64,000 nucleotides of DNA from Paenibacillus tyrphae (GTDB lineage: Bacteria > Bacillota > Bacilli > Paenibacillales > NBRC-103111): positions 1 to 64,000 of the forward strand of contig NZ_BSDJ01000015.1 of NCBI RefSeq assembly GCF_027925525.1, in the 5' to 3' direction. Below the pieces are notes generated by a model, which was given only the letters and a program-made list of their open reading frames with translations, had not been told where the DNA came from and did not search any database. Shown piece after piece: positions 46,097 to 55,100 of the stretch; the stretch's first letter is position 1; each line of letters opens with the position of its first letter. A program made the translations under genes and the position numbers.

Positions 46097-47269
46097 CTAC
46101 GCTTCGTTATGCTGCTCATGGTACGAATTCATAAGCTCGTTAAGCTTCCGGGCAGCATCATCCGAGAAGCACAGGACGAGATTATCGTTTGACTCACGAG
46201 CCATCTCCGAAGAATAGGCGTACATCTTCTCCTCATAATCCTCGATCGCTTTTGCTTGATCTTCATTCCGAACGATTGCAAGTGCAAGCTCCATTGCGTC
46301 CTGCATCGCCATATTAACGCCTTCGCCAGCGAACGGAGACATGACGTGGGCCGCGTCACCGATCAGCGTAACACCGGAGTTCCTTTTCCACTTGAATCCA
46401 ACCGGTAACATGTAAATCCGTCTTGGAAGAACAGCATCAGCCGCGTAGCGGATATAATTTTTGAGCGACTCATCCCAATCTTGGAAGATCTCCAGTAGTT
46501 TTGCTTTCGCTTCCTGAGGATTTTCAGACCTAATACCGCTTGTTTCGAGCCACTTCCGATCCACCCACAGGCTCGCATAGACCTTAATGCGCCCATCACC
46601 ATTCAACTGCCCCAAAATGCCTTTGTGATCGTCCAATGCAAACACTTTGCCACGACGGTTGAATGCAGCCAAATCAGGATAGCGTTTAGCAGCGTCCTCA
46701 ACATTAAGCTCTAACATGGTTAGTCCCGAATAACTGACATCCGTATCCGAAAGCAGCCGACGAATACGGGAGAAGGCACCGTCCGCTCCAACTACAAGAT
46801 GCGCGGTATCGACGAACCCGTTCTCGAAATGAAGCTCTGTCATGCCATTGGATAGTGAAACGGCCTTGTCTAGCTTATACCCATAGCGGATGATCGCTGG
46901 GTCCAACTTGCTTAAGAGTAAATCGCAAAGTACGCCACGGTCGATCTCTGGCCGCCCTCCTGGAGCATTCTCATCAGCTACTTCATCCATAAAACATTTT
47001 CCAGTCTTATCGAATAGGCGAAAGTCCTCCCCTTCATAACGAGCTACTTTTTGAAAAGCCTCATAAAGTCCGGCTTCCTTCAGCGCCTGTTGACCGGATT
47101 CCTCATGAATGTCAAGGGAACCTCCGCGTTCATGACTCTTGTCTTCCAGCTCCCGCTCATAAATGACGGACGGAATGCCATGATGTTGAAGAATGAGCGC
47201 AAGCGTTAGTCCGCCGGGGCCTCCTCCGATAATAGCGATACGTTTTTGATCTTTAGTAGTTGTTGTCAT
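46097..47269 (-). CDS. FAD-dependent monooxygenase, TetX-like
   Basis: A 390-residue class A flavoprotein monooxygenase. FAD motifs: GGGPGG near residues 15-20, GGSLDIHEESGQQAL, VVGADGAFSRIRR, and GDAAHVMSPFAGEGVN. The last motif, the SLDIH segment, the PEIDR segment and the YEEKMYAYSSEMARES tail follow the pattern of TetX, which hydroxylates tetracyclines; close relatives act on other aromatics, so drug inactivation is only a possibility. I chose ATG 47269 with GAGGAG nine bases upstream. A half-operator lies just before it. Confidence 0.88.
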   Translation of the reverse strand: MTTTTKDQKRIAIIGGGPGGLTLALILQHHGIPSVIYERELEDKSHERGGSLDIHEESGQQALKEAGLYEAFQKVARYEGEDFRLFDKTGKCFMDEVADENAPGGRPEIDRGVLCDLLLSKLDPAIIRYGYKLDKAVSLSNGMTELHFENGFVDTAHLVVGADGAFSRIRRLLSDTDVSYSGLTMLELNVEDAAKRYPDLAAFNRRGKVFALDDHKGILGQLNGDGRIKVYASLWVDRKWLETSGIRSENPQEAKAKLLEIFQDWDESLKNYIRYAADAVLPRRIYMLPVGFKWKRNSGVTLIGDAAHVMSPFAGEGVNMAMQDAMELALAIVRNEDQAKAIEDYEEKMYAYSSEMARESNDNLVLCFSDDAARKLNELMNSYHEQHNEA

Positions 47270-47318
47270 TGTAAGCATCTCCTCAGCATATTTGTCGTTT
47301 ATCAAAGTGAAATATCTT

Positions 47319-47338
47319 TATTGCGAACTCCGTTCTTT
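47319..47338. promoter_or_regulatory. Operator half-site before the TetX-like gene
   Basis: TTGCGAACTCCGTTC (47320-47334) matches 13 of 15 bases of one arm of the inverted repeat at 48905-48945 (TTACGAACACCGTTC), which suggests shared control by the same repressor. Confidence 0.5.
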
Positions 47339-47385
47339 TCGTCCAAGGCCGCAGAATACAAATTCTCTCTGCTGATAAGCTAACG

Positions 47386-48828
47386 CTATTTCGATTGAGG
47401 TGAGGCAGTCTTATTTTCTATACGTTTTGCAAAAAATAAACTGAGTACTAATGCCGCAATCGCAAACCCCAGAGTGATCCAGAACGTGGAACCGAAAGCA
47501 TACCCCAACTGATTGAGAGTATGTTGGGAAGGTAGTTCTCTAATCTTTTCAGCTAGAAAAGCCATCGTAATCGTCACTCCGAAGGATGACATGATTTGCT
47601 GGGCTGAAGTTGTTATCGGTGTCACGCGACTGACTAATTCCTTCGGAGCCGATTTGAGCACATGAGTATTGATCTGCATCATCGTCAATCCTTGGCCTAG
47701 TCCTGCAAAGGCAAAGCTACACATAATGTACAACGGACTGGTATTAGCAGTAACTTGTGTCAATGCGAGCAATGAGCAAGATAGAGACAGAATGCCCATA
47801 ATGGCAACCGGCCGAACTCCGTAACGGTCAAACAATTTGCCACCGAGGTTGATTCCCACCGTTGACAAGATTGCCTGTGGAATGACATACAGTCCAGCCT
47901 CAAGCGGCGAAAGGCCCTTAACCTGCTGCAAATAAAGAGGGAACAACAGAATGCTGCCGAACAACGCAATCTGATTTAGCCACGCGACGAGAATTCCATG
48001 TACGAATGCCGGAGAGCGGAACACCCTAAGCTCCAGCAGAGGATATTTCTGCTGCAATTCATGCCAGATAAAAATTGTAAGCATGACGATACCGAATATG
48101 AGTGAACCAAGCGTCCATGCATTCGACCAGCCCTTCTCACCAGCTTGGTGAACCGCGAAGACCAGTGAGGCGAAGGAAATCGGAGCTAAGATTGCGCCGA
48201 CTACATCGAGCTTGCTGTTGTGCTTCGGCTTCGCTGTAGGGAGGTATCTCCATGCCATTAGTAACGCGATAAACCCAACCGGCACATTGATGAAAAAGAT
48301 CCAGTGCCAATTTATAAACTCAATAAGCCAACCAGACAGAACAGGACCGAGAATCGGTGCGAGTAGCATCGGAATCCCGAGAATCCCCATGACTGAACCA
48401 CGTTTGTCGGGAGGCGAAACGGTGAACACCGTTGCAATCCCAATCGGGGCAACCATGCCCCCTCCGAGTCCTTGAAGGATACGGAAGATGATCAGTTGCT
48501 CAGGCGTTTGCGCCAGGGCGCACAAGACAGAAGCAAGCACAAATAGCACGATGCTCGTCATAAACATCCGTTTTGACGAGAAACGGTCCGAGAACCAACC
48601 TGCGAGCGGAATAATAGCTGATAATGACAAAGTATAGGCCGTAATGACCCATTGAATGGTGCTGAGATTGGTATCAAAGGCGCTTACCAATTTCGGTACT
48701 GCCACGTTCATAATCGTACTGTCCAAGATTACGAGGAACATTCCCGAAGTCACTGCAAGCAGCACCGGTAATATTTTTTTCAATGAAAATTCTGACTGCA
48801 TACTTGCTGTTTTATTTGCTGGCCCCAT
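47386..48828 (-). CDS. DHA2-family (14-helix) MFS drug efflux protein
   Basis: About 480 residues with 14 hydrophobic segments. Motif A is seen in AGWFSDRFSSKRMF after helix 2, and the LGGGMVAPIGIATVF motif of drug:H+ antiporters in helix 5. I chose ATG 48828 (MGPANKTAS) because a longer reading would start inside the operator palindrome. The gene lies 116 bases upstream of the monooxygenase and in the same direction, so both may belong to one resistance cassette. Confidence 0.88.
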   Translation of the reverse strand: MGPANKTASMQSEFSLKKILPVLLAVTSGMFLVILDSTIMNVAVPKLVSAFDTNLSTIQWVITAYTLSLSAIIPLAGWFSDRFSSKRMFMTSIVLFVLASVLCALAQTPEQLIIFRILQGLGGGMVAPIGIATVFTVSPPDKRGSVMGILGIPMLLAPILGPVLSGWLIEFINWHWIFFINVPVGFIALLMAWRYLPTAKPKHNSKLDVVGAILAPISFASLVFAVHQAGEKGWSNAWTLGSLIFGIVMLTIFIWHELQQKYPLLELRVFRSPAFVHGILVAWLNQIALFGSILLFPLYLQQVKGLSPLEAGLYVIPQAILSTVGINLGGKLFDRYGVRPVAIMGILSLSCSLLALTQVTANTSPLYIMCSFAFAGLGQGLTMMQINTHVLKSAPKELVSRVTPITTSAQQIMSSFGVTITMAFLAEKIRELPSQHTLNQLGYAFGSTFWITLGFAIAALVLSLFFAKRIENKTASPQSK

Positions 48829-48904
48829 ATCTATTATTCTCACTTCTTTCTGTATAAATTTCAGAGCATGCTTATTGAGCTCTAATAAGCACATTTCAGT
48901 TATA

Positions 48905-48945
48905 CCATTACGAACACCGTTCGTCAAGAACGGTGTTCGTAATGG
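48905..48945. promoter_or_regulatory. Long perfect inverted repeat operator
   Basis: CCATTACGAACACCGTTC (48905-48922), spacer GTCAA, and its exact complement (48928-48945): 18-base arms. It sits between the MFS gene (-) and a + strand gene and is the best candidate site for the TetR at 45351. Confidence 0.85.
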
Positions 48946-49009
48946 TTATACATATATCATAACCATGACCCCTTTTTCGAGGGGTTATTTTCATTTTTAG
49001 GAGGGACAG

Positions 49010-49528
49010 ATGAATGAGAATCATCAAGACACAGCAAGACCTTGTCGTCTTACGACTTGCTGTGACACTTCCAGTGGAACTTCTCCTTCAGGTTGGGGCT
49101 ACATCGTAGTTCTTGAAGCAGGTGACAACATTCGAGATCTTGGCAACGTGGGGTTAGACCATGAAAACGGAGGACTGCTTGGAAGTCACCCCGAGTACGT
49201 AGAAATACTCGATGTAGGTGATGGGCTCCAAACGTACAAAGTCGCCATACTGTACGATAACGACTACCTGATGACGTTCTTCACGCAGGCCGGAGCGCAC
49301 GACGAGGAGGTGGAGAAATATATTCCACTTGCGCCTGGGCAAGTAAACCCACCTTTTCCTCTACTGCCGATACACATTTTGACATTGTTCTTCATCCTCC
49401 TAGGTAGTTTTCTGCATACCAAAAAGCTCACTCCATTTTCAACAAGTGGAATAAGCCTTCTAAGTGTGGTCAAGTTTGTAAAGTGTGTGTTACGAGTTAC
49501 AGTTTGCGACCCTTCCCCAAAAAAGTAA
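49010..49528 (+). CDS. Hypothetical protein, possibly frameshifted at its start
   Basis: The 172-residue frame starts ATG 49010 after AGGAGGG. Residues 28-108 (GWGYIVVLEAGDNIRDLGNV, LYDNDYLMTFFTQAGAHDEE) look protein-like, followed by one hydrophobic helix near 118-135. Its first 27 residues look random, while another frame from ATG 49014 reads MRIIKTQQDLVVLRLAVTLP and VELLLQVG before stopping at about 49110. The true gene may combine both frames. I do not recognise the family. Confidence 0.4.
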   Translation: MNENHQDTARPCRLTTCCDTSSGTSPSGWGYIVVLEAGDNIRDLGNVGLDHENGGLLGSHPEYVEILDVGDGLQTYKVAILYDNDYLMTFFTQAGAHDEEVEKYIPLAPGQVNPPFPLLPIHILTLFFILLGSFLHTKKLTPFSTSGISLLSVVKFVKCVLRVTVCDPSPKK

Positions 49529-49730
49529 ACTCCCTATGCTATCACTATTACCTTAATCTGCTAATAAAGCTACTATCGAGTACTATTCCTTGTCTGATGG
49601 TGTTTACCATCACTTGTGATACGGTTCACCGCGAATGATCTTAAACTATCCTGCCCGTTCGCCCCCATGCCCCTGACGGGGCACGGCAGACTATAAAAAT
49701 GTGACTCCAATACAAATTTATCGGCGGAAC

Positions 49731-50704
49731 CTAGACGTTAGAAAAAATGTCGGACAGGTTATTCCAATTTTTCCCGAGCCAAATATTTTCTTCTTGAAAT
49801 CTCTTTAGCGGACTTGAATCATTTTTCCCTTCAACCGTAACCCATTCGGCTTCTTTCCACCACGTTAACTTTATGGATCTAACCAACTTCTCCGTAGTTA
49901 GTGGCTGATATTCACGGTAACCCTTTACGAATGCACTCACTTTAACTATATGGATAGTCGAATTATCCAACGTACAGGACAGTATCGGTCGTGATATATC
50001 GAATTCAGGATAAACAACGTGCATTCTATCAAAATCAAGAATGGCAGATATTGAATCGTGCGTGAATAAAAGATTATCTACAAACAAATCCCAGTGCCCC
50101 CAGCCCCGTTCACAATTCGAAAAAATATCTAATCCGTTTCATCAATGATCTTCTTTTGTATTTCCAACGAACTGATCGTCTTATCGCATTTCATCATATT
50201 GGCATGATTCCATCTTTTATACCATGTCTCAAGCATCTCTTCTTTGCTTCGAATATCCCAATGTAAGGGATATGGATTACTGTTCGAATTTAAAATCTGA
50301 TGCATCCTGCCTATGACTCTCCCAAGGGTATACGCTTGATCTTCATTTGCCGACCCTGGTGGTATAACATTGCCTTCACATAGGCTCATTAGCACGAACC
50401 GTTCTTGGCAAGGTGTCCTCAGCACATGTCTTCCTTTATTGGAAAACAGCTTGGGAGTTGGAATACCTTGCTTCTGCAAATTAGATTGATGGTTCAAAGA
50501 GGTCTCTAGACCATCAACGAAACTTTCAGGATAACGTGTCTTATTGTATTGCTTTACAAATAAACTTCCTGCATCCGTTTCGATTTTCCATTTTAGATTT
50601 AAGTAACCTTGCTCGATTGGCAAGTAATCGTAGATTTTGATCCCGAAGATATCAGAAATAGAGCTCAGAATATCATCTCTGATTAAAGAAACAGCATTGG
50701 ACAT
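49731..50704 (-). pseudogene. APH/CotS-type kinase, frameshifted
   Basis: ATG 50704 opens a kinase-like frame (YLNLKWKIETDAGSLFVKQY, NKGRHVLRTPCQERFVLMSL, LGRVIGRMH) that stops at 50129. A second frame, overlapping from about 50140, continues LDIFSNCERGWGHWDLFVDN, LLFTH and AILDFDRMHVVYPEFDISRP to 49731. Joined they form one protein of about 320 residues with the catalytic HxDxxxxN and Mg-binding DFD motifs of aminoglycoside/spore-coat kinase relatives. A single-base indel near 50130-50140 explains the split. Trp in place of Gly in HWD is seen in some homologues. Confidence 0.72.
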
Positions 50705-50784
50705 TTTGTTCCCCCAATTAGGTGATTAATCATTCTCCACTAAATGGAACCCACATTCAGTTTTACTTCATAATGGCTAAAAAC

Positions 50785-50817
50785 GCAAAAGGAGCATGCC
50801 GCGGCAGCTCCTTTTGC
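50785..50817. terminator. Hairpin between the kinase and a decayed frame
   Basis: GCAAAAGGAGC and GCTCCTTTTGC arms around about 11 bases, with T/A runs on both sides; could terminate in either direction. Confidence 0.55.
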
Positions 50818-50843
50818 AATCAAACCAGAATATTTCCGATTCT

Positions 50844-51078
50844 TCAATCCAACGGGTCATCCAACATAGCGCTGATGACCTTCAATACCCTCTTTTGCTC
50901 GTTTACACTTCGGCCTCGGAGCATGTTCACAATTTCTTCGAGCGTAGACTCGCTTCCCTTTCTACCATCGATAGATCGAGCATGCGTAATTTTTTTCCGG
51001 AATATATCCCTTTAGGGTTTATATTCAATAAAACAAGCTCTATCGTCTCTTGGAAGATTCGACTTGCTAGTTTATGGT
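50844..51078 (-). pseudogene. Decayed regulator-like gene
   Basis: On the - strand one frame reads NHKLASRIFQETIELVLLNI and KGIYSGKKLRMLDLSMVERE, and a second frame takes over with STLEEIVNMLRGRSVNEQKR and VLKVISAMLDDPLD before TGA (50846-50844). The second part resembles helical tails of XRE regulators. No start or ribosome site is visible. Confidence 0.25.
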
Positions 51079-51110
51079 TTATTTAGAGTCAAAAGAAAGG
51101 ACTGAACACC

Positions 51111-51311
51111 ATTAGAGTACTGTGCATATACCCCGACGACACAGCGGCAGATATTTACGTGACCGACATTGGAGAATTTCTTCGTCTGTCCAAACTGGTA
51201 AACGGAATCACCATGGAAGGAATAAATTATGCTGTAGTCCATACCGAACTGATTGTAGAAAAAGATACTTACTACATATCCATGTCGTTAAAACATAAGC
51301 ATGTGCCGTAA
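51111..51311 (+). CDS. 66-residue protein with an apparent ATT start
   Basis: The frame reads (I/M)[38 protein letters not shown] and [20 protein letters not shown] before TAA. AAAGGA (51096-51101) lies nine bases before ATT 51111, an ideal ribosome-site spacing, while no ATG, GTG or TTG precedes the conserved-looking part. CTG 51102 is in frame but overlaps the site. It may use ATT, as infC does, or have lost its start by one substitution. Family not recognised. Confidence 0.5.
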   Translation: MRVLCIYPDDTAADIYVTDIGEFLRLSKLVNGITMEGINYAVVHTELIVEKDTYYISMSLKHKHVP

Positions 51312-51412
51312 ACTCGTTTAATCTCCCGAGGGGAAATTTTTCCCATACCAAATCTGGCCGTCATTATAATGGGTTCAGCATCAAGACTCTATACATACTG
51401 CGGGGTATACAC

Positions 51413-53092
51413 ATGATGGAAAAGAGAACATCCGGGAAGCTCAAAAACAAAGTCGTAGGCATCACACTTCTATTGCTCCTCTTAATGCTAACAACTTCGA
51501 CCATTGCCACGATTTATTCCATCCGAAGCAGCATGAACACCATTCTGATTGACAAGGGAGTCGAGTTGAACAAGGAAATTGCCGATCAAGCCGAGCTGAT
51601 TCTGGCGGGGAATCCGGATAGCGTCAAGAGCCTCCAAGCTCTCGTCGAGAGAAAGATCAAGGAAACCAATCTTACCTACGCAATTGTCATCGATACGAAT
51701 GTGACCGCCGTCGCTCATAGCGACCCTCAGAAGATCGGCAAAGTATATAAAGATGATCCATATACCGAAGACGGAGCCAAGAACGGAAATATCAAGACAA
51801 GCGCTTTTTATGCCGATGTGCAAAAAATCTGGACTTACGATATCATGACCCCGATCTACAAGGACGGGAAGCTTTATGGCGCCATGGATATCGGCATCCC
51901 GCAGAGCGAAATCAGCCAAACTATAACCAAAATTCTGACTAATGTGGGTATCATCGTCGCCATTAGCGTGGTCCTCTTTATCGTCGTCATGCTGGTGATC
52001 TACGAGAAAGCCTTCAAACCGCTGGACCACTTGGTAGCCCTCATTCAAAAAACCAGCAAGCTGGACCTGAAAGAAGACGCCTCCTATGAGAAGCTCATGA
52101 AACGAAGCGACGAAATCGGAAGAATGACGCTCGCCATCAGTGAAATGAGAAATGCATTAAGAGAGGTTGTCGGTTCGATCAAACAAGCATCCGGCAGCGT
52201 CACCGCCACCTCCGAACATCTGACCCAGGTGTCCAACGACAACTTGGTTTCTACGACCGAACTGTCGCTTGCGATTGACAACATCGCCAAAGCAAGCGAA
52301 GAGCAAGCCAATGAAACGGAACACGGCTCCGATAAAGTATCCGATTTGGCGCGCGGCATGGGGGACATCTTGAACAGTACCTCGGAGATCGAATCGATGG
52401 TCAATCAAACGAACAGTTTATGCCATAGCGGCGTTTCGATTATTAAAGACCTGACCCTTTCTTCCGAGGAGAACAAAAGAGCTTCCGCAAATGTGGAGAG
52501 TATCGTGGTTGAGGTGGACCGCAGCTCGGTCGAGATCACAAGCATCGTCGGCACGATTTATGCTATCGCCAACCAAACCAACTTGCTCGCGCTCAATGCC
52601 TCTATCGAATCCGCCCGAGCCGGGGAAGCCGGAAGAGGCTTTGCCGTGGTAGCCGCCGAAATTCGGAAGCTCGCGGAACAAACCTCGAAAGCGACGGAGG
52701 AAATCCAGCAAAAGGTCGATACTATTCGAGGAAAATCCGAGCTGGCCGTTGCGGAAATGAAAACCAACTTGACCATTGTAGGAGAAAACGTCAAGAACGT
52801 GAACGATACCCGGGACATTTTCATGAACATCTCCGACAATCTCGGCATCCTGCAAACGAAAGTGGAAGACATCTTATCGAGCAGCAAACTCATGAAGGAA
52901 AGCAACGACAGCTTGGTCGATTTCATCCAGAGCATATCGGCAACGTCGGAAGAAACCGCCGCCAGCTCGGAGGAAATGGCTGCGATGGCCAAAGGCTATT
53001 TGCACAGCGTCGAGGTGCTTGCCAAACAAGCCGAAGATCTTAGCAAGCTTTCCACCACGTTGAACAAATATATGAATAAGTTTGAGATTTAA
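51413..53092 (+). CDS. Methyl-accepting chemotaxis protein
   Basis: A 559-residue chemoreceptor: transmembrane helix 1 (about 14-36), an outer single-Cache-type sensor ([20 protein letters not shown], then [12 protein letters not shown]), helix 2 (about 175-198), HAMP, and a cytoplasmic signalling tip with [20 protein letters not shown] and [20 protein letters not shown]. The Cache pocket suggests small organic acid or similar ligands, not identified. Start ATG 51413 or the following ATG. Transcribed alone and closed by a terminator. Confidence 0.95.
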   Translation: MMEKRTSGKLKNKVVGITLLLLLLMLTTSTIATIYSIRSSMNTILIDKGVELNKEIADQAELILAGNPDSVKSLQALVERKIKETNLTYAIVIDTNVTAVAHSDPQKIGKVYKDDPYTEDGAKNGNIKTSAFYADVQKIWTYDIMTPIYKDGKLYGAMDIGIPQSEISQTITKILTNVGIIVAISVVLFIVVMLVIYEKAFKPLDHLVALIQKTSKLDLKEDASYEKLMKRSDEIGRMTLAISEMRNALREVVGSIKQASGSVTATSEHLTQVSNDNLVSTTELSLAIDNIAKASEEQANETEHGSDKVSDLARGMGDILNSTSEIESMVNQTNSLCHSGVSIIKDLTLSSEENKRASANVESIVVEVDRSSVEITSIVGTIYAIANQTNLLALNASIESARAGEAGRGFAVVAAEIRKLAEQTSKATEEIQQKVDTIRGKSELAVAEMKTNLTIVGENVKNVNDTRDIFMNISDNLGILQTKVEDILSSSKLMKESNDSLVDFIQSISATSEETAASSEEMAAMAKGYLHSVEVLAKQAEDLSKLSTTLNKYMNKFEI

Positions 53093-53093
53093 C

Positions 53094-53140
53094 AAAAAAT
53101 GCACCTATGCCGGATGTCCTGGGTAGGTGCATTTTTGTTC
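53094..53140 (+). terminator. Terminator after the chemoreceptor gene
   Basis: AAAAATGCACCTA and TAGGTGCATTTTT arms. Confidence 0.92.
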
Positions 53141-53158
53141 AGTTGCGTGAAGGACTTT

Positions 53159-53346
53159 CAGTCCGTGGAGTCGGGAGAGACCACATCCCACTTTCCAAAC
53201 AGCGTCAAACCCGCCGCTTTAGCCAGCGACACGGACGCTTGGTTATCGAGCTGGCATCGGTACTGGGGTTCGTATCCCCGTTCATAGGCGTATTTGCTGA
53301 TGGAACGCACCACTTTGCGGGCGTGACCTTTTCCTCTAAAGGGCGT
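53159..53346 (-). pseudogene. C-terminal fragment of a GNAT acetyltransferase
   Basis: The - strand reads FRGKGHARKVVRSISKYAYE, GYEPQYRCQLDNQASVSLAK and AAGLTLFGKWDVVSPDSTD before TGA (53161-53159). RGKGHARKV is the acetyl-CoA pyrophosphate loop and CQLDNQAS the following strand-helix. Everything before the loop is missing, replaced by the terminator of the regulator gene. Confidence 0.65.
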
Positions 53347-53354
53347 CCGAAACT

Positions 53355-53401
53355 AAAAAAATCAAACCATCTCGATCAAACCAAGACGGTTTGATTTTTT
53401 T
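53355..53401 (-). terminator. Terminator of the Lpl/YesMN operon
   Basis: AAAAAAATCAAACC and GGTTTGATTTTTT arms. On the - strand the T run follows the hairpin 14 bases after the regulator stop. Confidence 0.9.
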
Positions 53402-53414
53402 CATTTAACTATTG

Positions 53415-55088
53415 CTAACCAGGCATCGGGCTTCGCGTCGTGCGAAAATCCTGCGGCGTCGTCTCATTCTGCTTCTTGAAGAAGCGAATAAACGCAAGCG
53501 CCGAGTTATAGCCCAGCGCGGCCGCGATTTCATTGACCTTCATCGAGGTGTTCAAAAGCATGTCTTTCGCGATCACGTTCTTGTAATCGTTCACATATTT
53601 TGATAGCCCGATCCCGGTCATTTGCTTATACAGCCTGGATAAATACGACGGATTCAAGCCTACGTAATCCGCCAGAGCGGTGAGCGAAATATCGGTAGCG
53701 ATATGCTCCTCGATATAGCGATGCACCTTATTCACCACCTCCGTCGGCAGCTGCAAGCCCCGCTGCGCGTTCCATTCGAAGATGCAATCGGCGATTTTCC
53801 AATAATATTCGACCAACTCCGGCCAGGAAGCCGAATCGTCATAGCGAAACAAAATGTCAAGGTCCACCTGCAAATTGACGTGATCGCGAATGTCCCGATA
53901 TTTGTACAGATAGAACAAAAACACGGACGAGAGGGAATGGTACAGCTCACTCTTCCGCTCACAGGGCGTGTCCGGGTCGTTCCATATGGCGGTCAGCTCG
54001 ACGAATAGCTTATTGAACTGCTCGCGGTGATTGTTCTCCAGACAGGTCATGAGTAGTTGTACCCGGGCGTGGAAGAATCCGTCATGATAGCTTTCCGTTT
54101 TATCGGTAAGGTCCGCCTTCTGCATGTCCTTATCGGTCATAATAACCTCGTGCAACAATCCGTGTCCTTGCATCAAGCCGTATTTGATCGAATGAAACCG
54201 GTCCGACAGACTGTTCCAAGGGATCGCCTCGCTGCCGAGCAGGAACGAGACCGACAGCCGCAGCAGTTTCTTGCACGTTTCCTGCACGGTGTCCAGAATA
54301 CCGCTCGTATACCGGTGGGCTCTCATCCAATCCAGGCCGCCGGCATGACCGGACAGCTCGTCGGAAGCTTTCGGCTGGATGATCCAGACGATCTTCGAAA
54401 GCTCGAAGACGACGGAAAAGCTTCGTACCTGTGCCGATAAATACTCGTCGCAAATATTTTGCAGCGCATAGGTGAGCAGCGCCTTATCCGGCATGGTGAA
54501 CATCTCTTTCCAGGCATCCACCCTTCCCATGAGCAAATACACCGGCATGGTCGCATCGAGCGGAATATCGATTTCTTTGAACGCCTGCCTGAGCTCCTCC
54601 TCCGTGACTTGCTTGCCTTGCAGGAGTCCCCACATGAACTCCTTTTGCAGCGAGGGCAAGGCCAGTCTCATCTTGGATTGCGCTCTCGCAATCATCTGTA
54701 CTTGATCCTGTTCCTCTTCGATTTTCTCGATGGCCCGTTCGACGGATTGAATAATCTTTTCATCGCTTTCGACCTTCAGAATATAATCGAACCCGCCGTA
54801 GGTAATGGCGCTTCGGGCATAGTGAAAATCGTTATAGCCGGTCAGAAAAATCACCTTGCAGGCGGGCCACTGCGACTTGATTTCCCGCAGCAGCTCGATC
54901 CCTTCGATGCCGGGCATCTTAATGTCGGACACGACGATGTCGATCCGGTGATCGGACAGCACCTCAAGCGCTTCTTCGCCCGAATAAGCGCTCATCACCT
55001 CAAGCGGCAGATGGCTGGTTTGCTCGAATAGCTCAAGAAGGCCGTCGACGATAATGGGAAGATCATCCACGATCAGCAGTCGGTACAT
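53415..55088 (-). CDS. YesN-type response regulator with AraC DNA-binding domain
   Basis: A 557-residue regulator: receiver domain (YRLLIVDDLPIIVDG, acceptor Asp in DIVVSDIKMPGIEG, Lys in ILKVES, a slightly altered end), a long middle region, and a C-terminal AraC domain (TDISLTALADYVGLNPSYLS, then LNTSMKVNEIAAALGYNSAL). Such regulators control nearby oligosaccharide uptake operons. It is the last gene of the five-gene unit, 12 bases after the kinase. Confidence 0.93.
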   Translation of the reverse strand: MYRLLIVDDLPIIVDGLLELFEQTSHLPLEVMSAYSGEEALEVLSDHRIDIVVSDIKMPGIEGIELLREIKSQWPACKVIFLTGYNDFHYARSAITYGGFDYILKVESDEKIIQSVERAIEKIEEEQDQVQMIARAQSKMRLALPSLQKEFMWGLLQGKQVTEEELRQAFKEIDIPLDATMPVYLLMGRVDAWKEMFTMPDKALLTYALQNICDEYLSAQVRSFSVVFELSKIVWIIQPKASDELSGHAGGLDWMRAHRYTSGILDTVQETCKKLLRLSVSFLLGSEAIPWNSLSDRFHSIKYGLMQGHGLLHEVIMTDKDMQKADLTDKTESYHDGFFHARVQLLMTCLENNHREQFNKLFVELTAIWNDPDTPCERKSELYHSLSSVFLFYLYKYRDIRDHVNLQVDLDILFRYDDSASWPELVEYYWKIADCIFEWNAQRGLQLPTEVVNKVHRYIEEHIATDISLTALADYVGLNPSYLSRLYKQMTGIGLSKYVNDYKNVIAKDMLLNTSMKVNEIAAALGYNSALAFIRFFKKQNETTPQDFRTTRSPMPG

Positions 55089-55100
55089 GCCATTCCCCCT

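Noticed and set aside
50722..51086. Two + strand frames of about 96 codons upstream of the chemoreceptor
   Set aside because: They are the complement of a decayed - strand frame and cross a hairpin; neither has a ribosome site.
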